Below, piece after piece: positions 47,611 through 55,740 of a stretch of DNA of 55,740 bases. This stretch comes from Ignavibacteriales bacterium (GTDB taxonomy: Bacteria > Bacteroidota > Ignavibacteria > UBA10030 > SZUA-254): NCBI GenBank assembly GCA_016218025.1, contig JACRFD010000045.1, positions 1 to 55,740 of the forward strand. The letters are read 5' to 3'. Numbering within the stretch: the first letter of the stretch is position 1; each line of letters starts with the position of its first letter. The notes under the pieces were generated by a model. That model saw only the letters and a list, made by a program, of their open reading frames with translations, did no database searches and was not told where the DNA came from. The position numbers and the translations under genes were made by a program.

Positions 47611-48039
47611 TCAATTGAAAATCTAAACATAAACGGAAATGAAGGTTTGCCAGTTGCAGAATTACAAGTGATTGATAATTACACGTTACCGAATCGGTGG
47701 AACTTACGGTTTAACAACCGTGTTATATGATTCAATATAAGTTATACGTTTAAATTTTTCCCTTGACATTTTGATAGATGTTCGTTATCTTAGCCGTATC
47801 ATTAATCAATGTTTAATCGTTCTAACAATCACATTTTTTTCAACGTGGTGTATCTTCTTAATAAAATAGCCACTAATGAAACAGTCTGCACGAAAATGCA
47901 GCGAGTAAAGCTCACGCTCCCTCAGGTGTGCTACAACCTTCCTAATATCATTTTATCCGAATACATTCATCACCCAAGCAAATTATTACTCAAGCATTTC
48001 AGCGTTAATAATTTTTATTAATATTTAAAAGGAGCCACT
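47611..48039 (+). other. Intergenic region with promoter and 247-base leader
   Basis: After the stop at 47610 a hairpin ACGGTT-taac-AACCGT stands at 47706-47721 without a T-run. The promoter at 47764-47792 follows. The leader to ATG 48040 contains a hairpin CTGCA-cgaaaa-TGCAG at 47886-47901 followed by GCGAGTAAAGCTC. It ends with AAAGGAG, 7 bases before the start. A 70-codon frame at 47809 has no coding character. Confidence 0.55.
47764..47792 (+). promoter_or_regulatory. Sigma-70-type promoter of the beta-helix/dockerin gene
   Basis: TTGACA, a 17-base spacer and TATCTT stand about 250 bases before ATG 48040. The -35 box is a full consensus. The transcript would have a long leader with a possible hairpin. 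Confidence 0.65.
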
Positions 48040-51000
48040 ATGAAAAATGTTTTAATGATTCTTTTTGTCTTACTGTCAGTCACTTCACTGTACAGTCAGA
48101 CCTTCGTATCCGGAACAATAGCGGATACAGTTTGGACGCGTACTGCGAGTCCATACATTGTAACTTCCAACGCAACGATACTACAGAACAAAACTCTGTC
48201 AATCGATTCAGGAGTTACGGTTCGATTCCAAAGTAATCAAGGTCTGTACGTTAACGGAACGTTGAACGCCAGATATGTTTTATTTACATCCGCTAAAGAT
48301 ACAATTGGTGGAACACCGGCTAAGGGAGACTGGAATTATATCCAAGTCGGTAATAGCAGCAGTGGTATAGCAAAATTTGATACGTGCCAAATAAGGTATG
48401 GTGGAACAAGTTACTTCCCTTCCGTAAATCCGAATCTATATGTTTATTGGGGATCGGCAACAATCAAAGGAACCGATATTACAAGCAGTAAGAATTATGG
48501 TATTCTTTTAAACACTTCTGGCACGGTAACATTATCGAATAGTAATATCGCTTCATGCGACTGGCCCATTGTTTACAATGGACCCGGTTCACTTATTTTC
48601 AACAACGTCAATATTCTTACCGGAAATACCCACAACGGAGTCTGGCTGAATTATTATGGCAATTCCAACTCTTTAACTCTTGATACTGTAAACATTCCGT
48701 ATGTTCTTGGATCATATACCGTTTACGCAGGTGGTTCTATAAATATTGCTTCAGGAAATATGTTAAAGTTTTCAAGTGGAGGACGAATAGATGTAAGCGG
48801 TTCATTGAATGCTAATGCAGCATCGGGACAAAACATCCAATTTTCAAGTTACCTCGACGACAATCTTGGAGGAGATACGAACGCCGATGGAACTGCAACG
48901 GCTCCCGCATCCAGAAATTGGGACGGTGTTGTATTTCAAGATGCCAGTATAGATGGAAGCTGTATAATGAGACGATGTAAAATATCATTCGCCGGTTCAG
49001 GCAACATTGGCGGCATAACAATGTACAATGCAAGTCCCACTATTGACAGTTGTGATCTGGCAAATAACTATTATGGGGCTATGATGCAGTATGTTTCAAA
49101 TCCAAATTTCATAAATAACACTATTGGTTCTAGTGTCATGGTTCCAATCGCTATGTCGTTTGCGGCAAACCCAAATTTTGTGAACAATACATTTTCTTTT
49201 TCCGATAATGCTTACGATGCAATTGGATTGCTTGGTGGAACTCTTCCTGCCAATGCAGTTCTTCCAATCCGTTCAGTTACTTCAATTCCAAATGTAACAT
49301 ATCTGCTTCTCGAAGCCGTTACAGTTCCGGTCGGTAATAGTCTCACCATCAATAAAGGAGTTGTAATAAAAGGGTACAGCAATTATCAACGAATCGTTGT
49401 TCAAGGGAAATTAACTGCAAACGCAACGCCAGATAGCATGATCGTAATTACATCTGCAAAAGATGATAATTTTGGAAATCCCGGCGATTCGAACAAAGAC
49501 GGTACACAAACAACACCGAACAAAGGAGATTGGGGTGGAATTGTATTCGAGCAAGGAAGCGATACAACATCAATTTTAAATTATTGCAGATTCCAGTATG
49601 CAAGTCTTCCGGGTTCATATTACAATACGAGATATATTAGCGGTGGAACCGTAACAACGGTCGGCACTCATCCAACAATATCGAATTGTGTTTTGAAAGA
49701 TACTTATTATGGAATTTATGCTTTTCAATCATCTAGACCCAAAATCATCAATGATACCATTATCAACACTACATATACACCAATTGCACTCTCGGTTTCT
49801 GCCGATCCAACATTTAGCGGCGTTCACTTCATTAACACAACTTGGACGGCATTAGGGATCATCGGTGAAAACTTGGGATTCAACGGAACCATTAAAAAGC
49901 GTAATATTGCCGGATACGATAATATAACATATGTTCTGCTTGAAGACCTCAACGTTAATTCCGGAACGAATATGACAATAGATCCAGGTGTTATAATCAA
50001 AATAAATGGAGTCGGAATTTATGTTAACGGTGGTTTCAGAGCCAAAGGAACGGCCGCCGGTGGACAAATTGTATTTACATCTCTCAAAGACGATAATTTT
50101 GGAAATCCGGGTGATACAAATGGCGATGGTGCTGCATCCTCACCGGCATGGGGTAATTGGCAAACAATTCAGTTTTTAGCAACAAGTGATGATGGATTCT
50201 GCCTCATCGACAGTTGTTTGATAAAATACGGAGGATCGTATTATGGAGGAGTTACATTTACAAATGCTGGTGGAACATTATCGCATACAACACTAAGCGA
50301 TATTTATAATTACGGTATCGAGTGCGATGGCGGTGCAACACCAACTATCGATGGTGTTGATATTATTAATTGCCGCCTAGATCCAATCGCAATGTCGTTG
50401 ACTTCTGATCCGACTTTTTTGAATATAACCTTCGCGGCGAATGGCAGTAAGGGTATCCGAATTTTAGAAGGTACTCTTTCATCAAACGCCACTCTTAACA
50501 CTCGCGATGTTGCAGGAATAAATAATATTGCATATATCGTTGGCAACTTGACCATTGCACCGAATGCTGTTCTCACTATTGCACCTGATGTGGTAATTAA
50601 GTTTGTTAACAACGGTTACAGCGGCATCGTTGTTCAGGGTGCGCTAATTGCCGACGGTACTGCAGTGCAAAATATTATTTTCACTTCATTGCCCGACGAT
50701 GCCGATGGAGGAGATACAAACAACGATGGAAACGCTACACAGCCCGCTCGCGGAAATTGGAACGTCATCGACTTCGTAAGTTCATCTGCCGATACTTTGA
50801 ATTCATTTAAAAATTGTGAATTCAGATATGGCGGCAGCGGATATTATGCATATAATTATACATATGGTGTAATTAGAGTAACAAACGCCAGAGTTGTTGT
50901 GAATAGCAGTGTTATTCAACAATCCAATACAACTGCTATTGGAGTGTTCGGTAGTGCAGATCCTGTATTTACGAACATTCAAATTAATAACATCACCGGC

Positions 51001-53289
51001 TGTCCAGTGGCTATGAGCATGTTTTCAAATCCTACATTCACCAATATTTCCGCTTTGAATATCGGATATATGGCGATTGGTATTGTACCTGAAAATTATT
51101 CTGTAGATGATACAATTCCTATCAGAAATTTCGCTGGATATGAGAACATCACTTACTATCTATACACTACATGCACAGTCAATTCAGGCACAGTATTAAC
51201 AATTCCTTCCGGTCTTGTTTTTAAGAACGGAGATTTTACAATAAACGGAGCAGCAATAGTCAACGGCACAAAATTAAATCCGGTGATCTTTACCGATGAT
51301 GCCGACGATAGTTTCGGAAATCCATCTGATTCAAAAGGTGATGGTTCCTTAACGAAACCGACAATTCAAGGCGGACAAAGAATTTATTTCTCTGATATAA
51401 GCAACGACAGTATTAGTTTGGTAAATCATGCTATCATTAGATATCGAGAAGGCGGAATCACCACATTAAGCAGTTCACCAAAAATTATCAATACAACTTT
51501 CGATAAGAATAATTGGGGTGTGTACCTTCAGGGTGTTTCCGATCCTATAATCGATACGTGCGTTTTCAGTAACCTCACATATGCACCTATTAGAACATCA
51601 CTCGTATCGTATCCGCGTTCAACTGCAAACAACATAATATCCGGCACTACCTATAAAGCTATCGGAGTGCTTGATAATGAGACTCTGGTGCAAGACGTAA
51701 CATTGGTGAAACGAAACTTCGCAGGCATCAATAACATTCCGTATCTCTTCGGAAATTACAACATCGGCACCGGGGCGGTTCTTACAGTTTCTCCAGGTTT
51801 GGTGGTTAAATTTTTCAATTGGACTGGTATGACAGTTCGGAAAGGTTTGATCGCTGAAGGTGGATCAACACCGGATAGTGCAATTGTTTTTACCGATTAC
51901 CGTGATGATTTTTACGGTGGTGATTCTAATGCTGATACGAGCGCAACAACACCTTATTCCAGTTATCAGGGATGGTTTGGTATTACATTCCAAGATGAAT
52001 CACTTGATCCTCTCTGCCGTATTAAAAATTGTATCTTCAGACACGCAGGACTTTCATATAGTACAGCCGCGATAACAGCGAATAATGCCAGTCCAACAAT
52101 TACATATTCGTCATTCTCAAAAAACTATGATGCTATAAAGGCTACCGGTTCTGCAAAACCGATAATTAATTACAGCGACATATTCCAGAATTCAAATTAC
52201 GGTGTCAACAACGTTAACAAAACTTTCAATATAGATGCACGCTATAATTGGTGGGGAAATAATTCCGGACCAACACATAAAGATAATCCTACCGGAACAG
52301 GAGATGCCGTTACAGACAGCGTTCGATATCAGCCATTCCGCACAATAGGCGCTCAACAACCTATAGCAGGTGATGTGAGTCTTAATGGATTTGTACAGGC
52401 GTATGATGCTACTGTAATATTACAATACGTCGTTGATCCGGGAACATATCCACTCGATGCAATTCAACAGAAAGTCGCAGATGTGAGCGCGGCTGGTGGA
52501 ATTACTTCATTCGATGCTTCGCTGATTCTCCAATATGTTGTCGGTAATATTTTAAACTTCCCAAGTGAGTTAGGAAAAAATATTCCCTCAACCCTGCCGC
52601 GAGTAAGTGCGTCAGCGGTTGAACTTGGGAATCCCGTTACAACCACTATTTCCTCTATTACTGTTCCAATCAGAGTCAGCGGTTTGCATAATTTAGCATC
52701 GGTTGATGTTGGATTGAAATACGATGCGAAACTTCTTACACCCAAAGAAGTAAAACTTGCTTCTGGTGTTTCTTCCATGCTGATGCAAAATAAATTCAAT
52801 AACGGTTCTCTTACAATTGCTATTGCAAGCGATAAGGTTACCGATATTGATGGCGATCTTCTCTTCATAACTTTTGATATCGCCAGTAATGTTCGAGGCA
52901 CAGTGAATTCACAGATTTCTTTCAGCAAATTATCGATCAACGAAGTCGATTTAAGTTCATCAGCAATCAATCGTGATATCAGTATCAACGGTAAGCCGAC
53001 TGAATTTGCGTTAGATCAGAATTATCCGAATCCGTTCAATCCAACAACCACAATCCGATATCAAATACCGGAAGACGCTTCACATATTACACTTCGGATA
53101 TACAACTCAATCGGTGAATTAGTAAACACACTCGTCGATGAAACTCAATCCGCCGGAGAATATCAGGTTGAATGGAATGGAACAAACAACTTGGGTGTTC
53201 CGGTTGCAAACGGAATGTATATCTACCGAATATCAGCCACTGGAAATAAAAACTTCACGAGCGTAAAGAAAATGCTCCTAATGAAATAA
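48040..53289 (+). CDS. Giant beta-helix surface protein with dockerin-like, cohesin-like and T9SS sorting domains
   Basis: The 1749-aa protein has a signal peptide (to about S-L-Y-S-Q, residue 20). Residues 25-1420 consist of seven modules of about 200 residues. Each has an R-(N/D/S)-x-A-G-x-x-N-I-x-Y type lead-in, a strand-rich part ending P-G-V-V-I-K-F, a loop of the form G-D-(T/S)-N-x-D-G (residues 279, 483, 692, 892, 1097 and 1295; degenerate in module 1), and parallel-beta-helix repeats with S-x-P-x-I-x-x-(C/T). Residues about 1444-1506 form a dockerin-like pair of F-hand loops (G-D-V-S-L-N-G-F-V-Q-A-Y-D and A-D-V-S-A-A-G-G-I-T-S-F-D), the second lacking an acid at position 5. A cohesin-like domain follows (about 1520-1645), then the sorting domain to residue 1749. 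It has its own promoter and lies 25 bases before the cohesin gene. Carbohydrate binding or degradation is possible but no catalytic site is clear. Confidence 0.88.
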   Translation: MKNVLMILFVLLSVTSLYSQTFVSGTIADTVWTRTASPYIVTSNATILQNKTLSIDSGVTVRFQSNQGLYVNGTLNARYVLFTSAKDTIGGTPAKGDWNYIQVGNSSSGIAKFDTCQIRYGGTSYFPSVNPNLYVYWGSATIKGTDITSSKNYGILLNTSGTVTLSNSNIASCDWPIVYNGPGSLIFNNVNILTGNTHNGVWLNYYGNSNSLTLDTVNIPYVLGSYTVYAGGSINIASGNMLKFSSGGRIDVSGSLNANAASGQNIQFSSYLDDNLGGDTNADGTATAPASRNWDGVVFQDASIDGSCIMRRCKISFAGSGNIGGITMYNASPTIDSCDLANNYYGAMMQYVSNPNFINNTIGSSVMVPIAMSFAANPNFVNNTFSFSDNAYDAIGLLGGTLPANAVLPIRSVTSIPNVTYLLLEAVTVPVGNSLTINKGVVIKGYSNYQRIVVQGKLTANATPDSMIVITSAKDDNFGNPGDSNKDGTQTTPNKGDWGGIVFEQGSDTTSILNYCRFQYASLPGSYYNTRYISGGTVTTVGTHPTISNCVLKDTYYGIYAFQSSRPKIINDTIINTTYTPIALSVSADPTFSGVHFINTTWTALGIIGENLGFNGTIKKRNIAGYDNITYVLLEDLNVNSGTNMTIDPGVIIKINGVGIYVNGGFRAKGTAAGGQIVFTSLKDDNFGNPGDTNGDGAASSPAWGNWQTIQFLATSDDGFCLIDSCLIKYGGSYYGGVTFTNAGGTLSHTTLSDIYNYGIECDGGATPTIDGVDIINCRLDPIAMSLTSDPTFLNITFAANGSKGIRILEGTLSSNATLNTRDVAGINNIAYIVGNLTIAPNAVLTIAPDVVIKFVNNGYSGIVVQGALIADGTAVQNIIFTSLPDDADGGDTNNDGNATQPARGNWNVIDFVSSSADTLNSFKNCEFRYGGSGYYAYNYTYGVIRVTNARVVVNSSVIQQSNTTAIGVFGSADPVFTNIQINNITGCPVAMSMFSNPTFTNISALNIGYMAIGIVPENYSVDDTIPIRNFAGYENITYYLYTTCTVNSGTVLTIPSGLVFKNGDFTINGAAIVNGTKLNPVIFTDDADDSFGNPSDSKGDGSLTKPTIQGGQRIYFSDISNDSISLVNHAIIRYREGGITTLSSSPKIINTTFDKNNWGVYLQGVSDPIIDTCVFSNLTYAPIRTSLVSYPRSTANNIISGTTYKAIGVLDNETLVQDVTLVKRNFAGINNIPYLFGNYNIGTGAVLTVSPGLVVKFFNWTGMTVRKGLIAEGGSTPDSAIVFTDYRDDFYGGDSNADTSATTPYSSYQGWFGITFQDESLDPLCRIKNCIFRHAGLSYSTAAITANNASPTITYSSFSKNYDAIKATGSAKPIINYSDIFQNSNYGVNNVNKTFNIDARYNWWGNNSGPTHKDNPTGTGDAVTDSVRYQPFRTIGAQQPIAGDVSLNGFVQAYDATVILQYVVDPGTYPLDAIQQKVADVSAAGGITSFDASLILQYVVGNILNFPSELGKNIPSTLPRVSASAVELGNPVTTTISSITVPIRVSGLHNLASVDVGLKYDAKLLTPKEVKLASGVSSMLMQNKFNNGSLTIAIASDKVTDIDGDLLFITFDIASNVRGTVNSQISFSKLSINEVDLSSSAINRDISINGKPTEFALDQNYPNPFNPTTTIRYQIPEDASHITLRIYNSIGELVNTLVDETQSAGEYQVEWNGTNNLGVPVANGMYIYRISATGNKNFTSVKKMLLMK

Positions 53290-53314
53290 ACTAAAATAAT
53301 AAGGAGCAACGAAA

Positions 53315-55327
53315 ATGAAAAAAATTATATTCATCATATTGCTCGGAACTCTATTGGTCCTGCCTTTAATGGCGGGACCAATCAGGGTTTCGTTTCGCGA
53401 TTCAACGATCACTCGCGGCAAAACTGTTTACATTCCGGTTTGGATTGATAGCAGTGTTACCGGCTTGAATGTAAAATCGTACGAGCTTGATATAAATTAC
53501 AGCGCCGGAGCTATGGTAATCGATTCTGTTATCACAAACGGATCAATGACCGAAGGCTGGGGTGCACCTGCGTTTCATCTTACATCAGGAAAAATAACTA
53601 TCGCAGGCGCCGGGACAAATCCTCTCGTCGGAACAGGAATCTTTTTATATCTTAAAGCCTCGTTTCCGCTTAGTTCAACATGGACTTATGCCTCGCTTCA
53701 ATTTGTCAAAACATATTTTAACGAAGGCACACCAACTACAATTGTTAGAAACGGAACTATTTATATTCTTAATTTACCGATCATAACTGTTTACCCAAAT
53801 ACTGCACTGCTGACAGTTGGTGAAACTGCACAATTCAGCGTGAGCGGTGGCAAACTTCCTTATAGTTGGTACACTACAGATCTGTTTGTTGCAAGTATCA
53901 ACTCGAGCGGTTTATTGACGTCACAACACGGTGGAGTTTGCCAAGTTATTGCTGTTGATAGTAACGGAATCACGGATACATCAGGATTGGTTGAAGTAAG
54001 GTCGTTCAAGTTGACAATTCGCGACACATCGTACTTGCAAGGACAAACAATCAACATTCCGATTTATATTAGCGATTTGAGTTTGGTCGATATTAAGTCG
54101 GGTATTTTTTCTGTTACCTATAATACAAATGTATTGACTGCTCTTGATGTCATAACAAACGGATCGCTGTTAGCATCGTTTCCATTCCCCGTTATACATT
54201 TCAGTTCGGGAAAGATAACAATAGCATTCGCAAGCGGCACTGCCCGGCTTGATGGAACTGGCACATCGATACTCGCGTTCATTCGTTTCAAGATAACTGA
54301 TATAAATACTTATGGAACATCACTCCAATTATCAGATATTTTGTTTAATGAAAGCATAACCGGCAACATTAGGAACGGGAATTTTACACCAGTCCTTCGT
54401 GCTAACTTAACTGTTACACCGAATACTGCTACACTTATTGCAGGCGATTCACTGCAGTTTGCAGTATCTGGTGGCGCAACACCTCCCGTTGTGTGGTCGA
54501 CATCAGATACTACCCTTGCAACAATTTCATCAACAGGAAAACTGAAAGCGTTGAAGAGCGGAATCGTTCATGTTTTGGTTATCGATTCAGTTGGTGCAAC
54601 GGGTACAAGCGGCATTATTACGTTGTACGATATGCGAATCCGTTTGCTGAATGTTACCGGCTCGGCTGGTGATTCTGTCGAGATGTCGGTTGAAATTGGA
54701 TCTTATTCTCCAGGTGTGTTTTCAACTCAACTATCACTTACACACAACTCGAATTATTTCACGCCTGTACAAGTTATCACGGCTGGTACATTATTCGAAG
54801 GTCGGATGGTTGCGATGGCGACACCTACAGCGGGGAGTATAAATATCACTGCAGCAGGAGCAGCTCCAGTAACAGGACCGGGAATTTTGTTGAAGATAAG
54901 ATATTTAATTTCACCATCAGCGCCTCTTGGTTCATATCCTGTTAACTTTGCATCACAGCTACTCAACGAAGGAAAACCATTAGCTCTTTCATATAACGGA
55001 CAGATAATTGTCGGCACAACGGCAATCGATGATCAAGGGCCTACTCAACCGAAGAAATATTATTTAGGTCAGAACTATCCAAACCCGTTTAACCCAACAA
55101 CGAATATCGGATATCGAATATCGAAAAACGGCTTTGTGACTCTGAAAATCTATGACATCATGGGGAAAGAAATAGCCACTCTCGTCAACGAAGTTAAACA
55201 ACCCGGCGAACACACTGTAAGTTGGGATGCAACAGGTTTGACAAGCGGTGTTTACTATTATCGCATATTGATTCAGAATAATAATTCTGATTTCAGTTCA
55301 ATTAAAAAAATGATTTTGTTGAAATAA
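53315..55327 (+). CDS. Three-cohesin surface protein with T9SS sorting domain
   Basis: The 670-aa protein has a signal peptide (to about L-M-A-G, residue 21). Three cohesin-like domains follow at about 22-152, 229-361 and 437-567. Each opens with an R-(D/N)-x-(T/S)-x-x-x-G-x-(T/S)-x-x-x-(P/S)-(V/I) strand, has an L-D-I/S-V-T-Y-(S/N) middle and closes with L-x-F-x-x-x-x-(L/F)-N-E-G-x-P/I. Between them lie two bacterial Ig-like (Big_2) domains at about 155-228 and 362-436 (V-Y-P-N-T-A-L-L-T-V-G and V-T-P-N-T-A-T-L-I-A-G). The sorting domain runs from about 578. The design is that of a small scaffoldin. The gene directly follows the dockerin-bearing gene with a good AAGGAG site, so the two products may bind each other outside the cell. 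Binding is inference. Confidence 0.87.
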   Translation: MKKIIFIILLGTLLVLPLMAGPIRVSFRDSTITRGKTVYIPVWIDSSVTGLNVKSYELDINYSAGAMVIDSVITNGSMTEGWGAPAFHLTSGKITIAGAGTNPLVGTGIFLYLKASFPLSSTWTYASLQFVKTYFNEGTPTTIVRNGTIYILNLPIITVYPNTALLTVGETAQFSVSGGKLPYSWYTTDLFVASINSSGLLTSQHGGVCQVIAVDSNGITDTSGLVEVRSFKLTIRDTSYLQGQTINIPIYISDLSLVDIKSGIFSVTYNTNVLTALDVITNGSLLASFPFPVIHFSSGKITIAFASGTARLDGTGTSILAFIRFKITDINTYGTSLQLSDILFNESITGNIRNGNFTPVLRANLTVTPNTATLIAGDSLQFAVSGGATPPVVWSTSDTTLATISSTGKLKALKSGIVHVLVIDSVGATGTSGIITLYDMRIRLLNVTGSAGDSVEMSVEIGSYSPGVFSTQLSLTHNSNYFTPVQVITAGTLFEGRMVAMATPTAGSINITAAGAAPVTGPGILLKIRYLISPSAPLGSYPVNFASQLLNEGKPLALSYNGQIIVGTTAIDDQGPTQPKKYYLGQNYPNPFNPTTNIGYRISKNGFVTLKIYDIMGKEIATLVNEVKQPGEHTVSWDATGLTSGVYYYRILIQNNNSDFSSIKKMILLK

Positions 55328-55338
55328 AGAACGGAATA

Positions 55339-55386
55339 AAATGTCCGGCATTTTACGTAACTAACAATGTAGAATGTCGGACATTT
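55339..55386 (+). terminator. Long stem-loop after the cohesin gene
   Basis: AAATGTCCGGCATT pairs with AATGTCGGACATTT (13 of 14), and the stem extends through TTAC/GTAG to 19 positions with a 12-base loop. It begins 11 bases after the stop. There is no T-run after it, so termination may need Rho or it may protect the 3' end of the mRNA. Confidence 0.55.
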
Positions 55387-55546
55387 GCAATTCTAGTCTC
55401 TACAAAATCTTCCCTCCTGCTATTTATTTTCCATCCGAATTTTTCAACCCGGCACTTCGTATCCAAATTATATTTAAAAAAATGCCTTGTTTATTATATA
55501 TTTTCACATTTTTATTGAAAATATTTTAATAATTGTAATAATTTTC

Positions 55547-55575
55547 TTGACAAAGCAATAATTCTTGATTATATT
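55547..55575 (+). promoter_or_regulatory. Sigma-70-type promoter near the window end
   Basis: TTGACA, a 17-base spacer and TATATT, near-consensus, reading toward the gene that starts at the window edge. Confidence 0.65.
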
Positions 55576-55728
55576 CCACAAGCCGTGGAAATTGGAGTTT
55601 TGGGTATTCCCATTTAATATTTCCAAAGGTATATCAATATTTCTGTTCTGAGATTTAATTCAACCTTGATGAAGTTCTCTCAAAGGGTAACGAGAGCAAG
55701 GGATTAATAACTTTGTTGGGTTTTAACG

Positions 55729-55740
55729 ATGCAGAAAAAA
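55729..55740 (+). CDS. Possible start of a gene cut by the window end
   Basis: ATG 55729 followed by codons for Q-K-K opens a frame that runs off the window. The basic start would fit a signal peptide. No clear ribosome-binding site precedes it, so the call rests mainly on the promoter 150 bases upstream. Confidence 0.3.

Larger units (their letters stand above)
55328..55728 (+). other. Intergenic region with long hairpin and promoter
   Basis: This 400-base gap holds the hairpin at 55339-55386 and a promoter at 55547-55575. The leader after it contains GGAAAT...GGG-tatt-CCC...ATTTCC (about 55587-55625) and a weak CTCTC/GAGAG stem near 55677-55696. No gene is seen before the ATG at 55729. Confidence 0.5.

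Noticed and set aside
38074..47930. Shared leader element suggested by CTCCCTCA in the leaders at 38074 and 47917
   Set aside because: Only eight bases match and they stand at different distances from the promoters (about 10 and 125 bases), so chance is likely.
47880..47930. Riboswitch (for example cyclic-di-GMP type) in the leader
   Set aside because: A hairpin is present but I could not match the conserved core of any riboswitch class.
47809..48021. 70-codon plus-strand frame in the leader of the beta-helix gene
   Set aside because: It lies between promoter and gene, has no ribosome-binding site, no recognisable similarity, and its codons follow the AT-rich leader and its hairpin.
55669..55707. 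12-codon upstream frame (M-K-F-S-Q-R-V-T-R-A-R-D) before the last gene
   Set aside because: No ribosome-binding site and no sign of coding; too short to support.

Overview
The window looks like a chromosomal segment from a Bacteroidota/Chlorobiota-type bacterium, most probably of the class Ignavibacteria. Three things point there. Secreted proteins end in the Asn-Tyr-Pro-Asn-Pro-Phe-Asn-Pro type C-terminal sorting domain of the type IX secretion system (T9SS). RpoC is long (1426 aa) with a Bacteroidota-like N-terminus. Promoters, by contrast, look like ordinary TTGACA/TATATT with 17-bp spacing, and clear Shine-Dalgarno sites occur (for example before 45893, 48040 and 53315), which is less typical of Bacteroidetes proper. 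The assignment is inference from these traits; no phylogeny was run.

Region 1 (1-2160) is accessory DNA. It holds the right end of an IS3-family element with a clipped membrane-protein tail beside it, a duplicated and decaying set of small membrane/exported protein genes, and a REP-associated tyrosine transposase (RAYT) surrounded by short palindromes. Two of these palindromes lie inside the RAYT reading frame.

Region 2 (2159-33476, all minus strand) is a very long transcription/translation cluster. Read in the direction of transcription it runs: tRNA-Thr(TGT), tRNA-Tyr, tRNA-Gly, tRNA-Thr(GGT), rpmG, tRNA-Trp, secE, nusG, rplK, rplA, rplJ, rplL, rpoB, rpoC, rpsL, rpsG, fusA, tuf, rpsJ, rplC, rplD, rplW, rplB, rpsS, rplV, rpsC, rplP, rpmC, rpsQ, rplN, rplX, rplE, rpsN, rpsH, rplF, rplR, tRNA-Gln, rpsE, rpmD, rplO, secY, map, infA, rpmJ, rpsM, rpsK, rpsD, rpoA, rplQ, terminator. 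The classical tRNA-tufB/secE, rif, str, S10, spc and alpha operons are thus joined end to end. Oddities are a tRNA-Gln inserted between rplR and rpsE, no tufB after the tRNA-Thr, no adk between secY and map, and strong hairpins in the rplL-rpoB and rpsJ-rplC gaps.

Region 3 (33737-55740) is a cell-envelope and secretion region. On the minus strand lies a DUF2723 membrane protein. On the plus strand follow a beta-propeller lipoprotein overlapping a phospholipase-D-fold protein that resembles animal PLD3/PLD4, a degraded T9SS cargo gene, an S74 self-processing surface protein, two beta-propeller T9SS cargos, an OmpA-family protein with two unrecognised exported proteins, and finally two large T9SS cargos. 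The first is a 1749-aa seven-module beta-helix protein ending in dockerin-like, cohesin-like and sorting domains; the second is a 670-aa protein with three cohesin-like domains. This last pair is the best candidate for an undescribed system: a possible cohesin/dockerin surface assembly delivered by T9SS. Short palindromes and a heptamer repeat have entered the coding sequence of sorting domains in frame.
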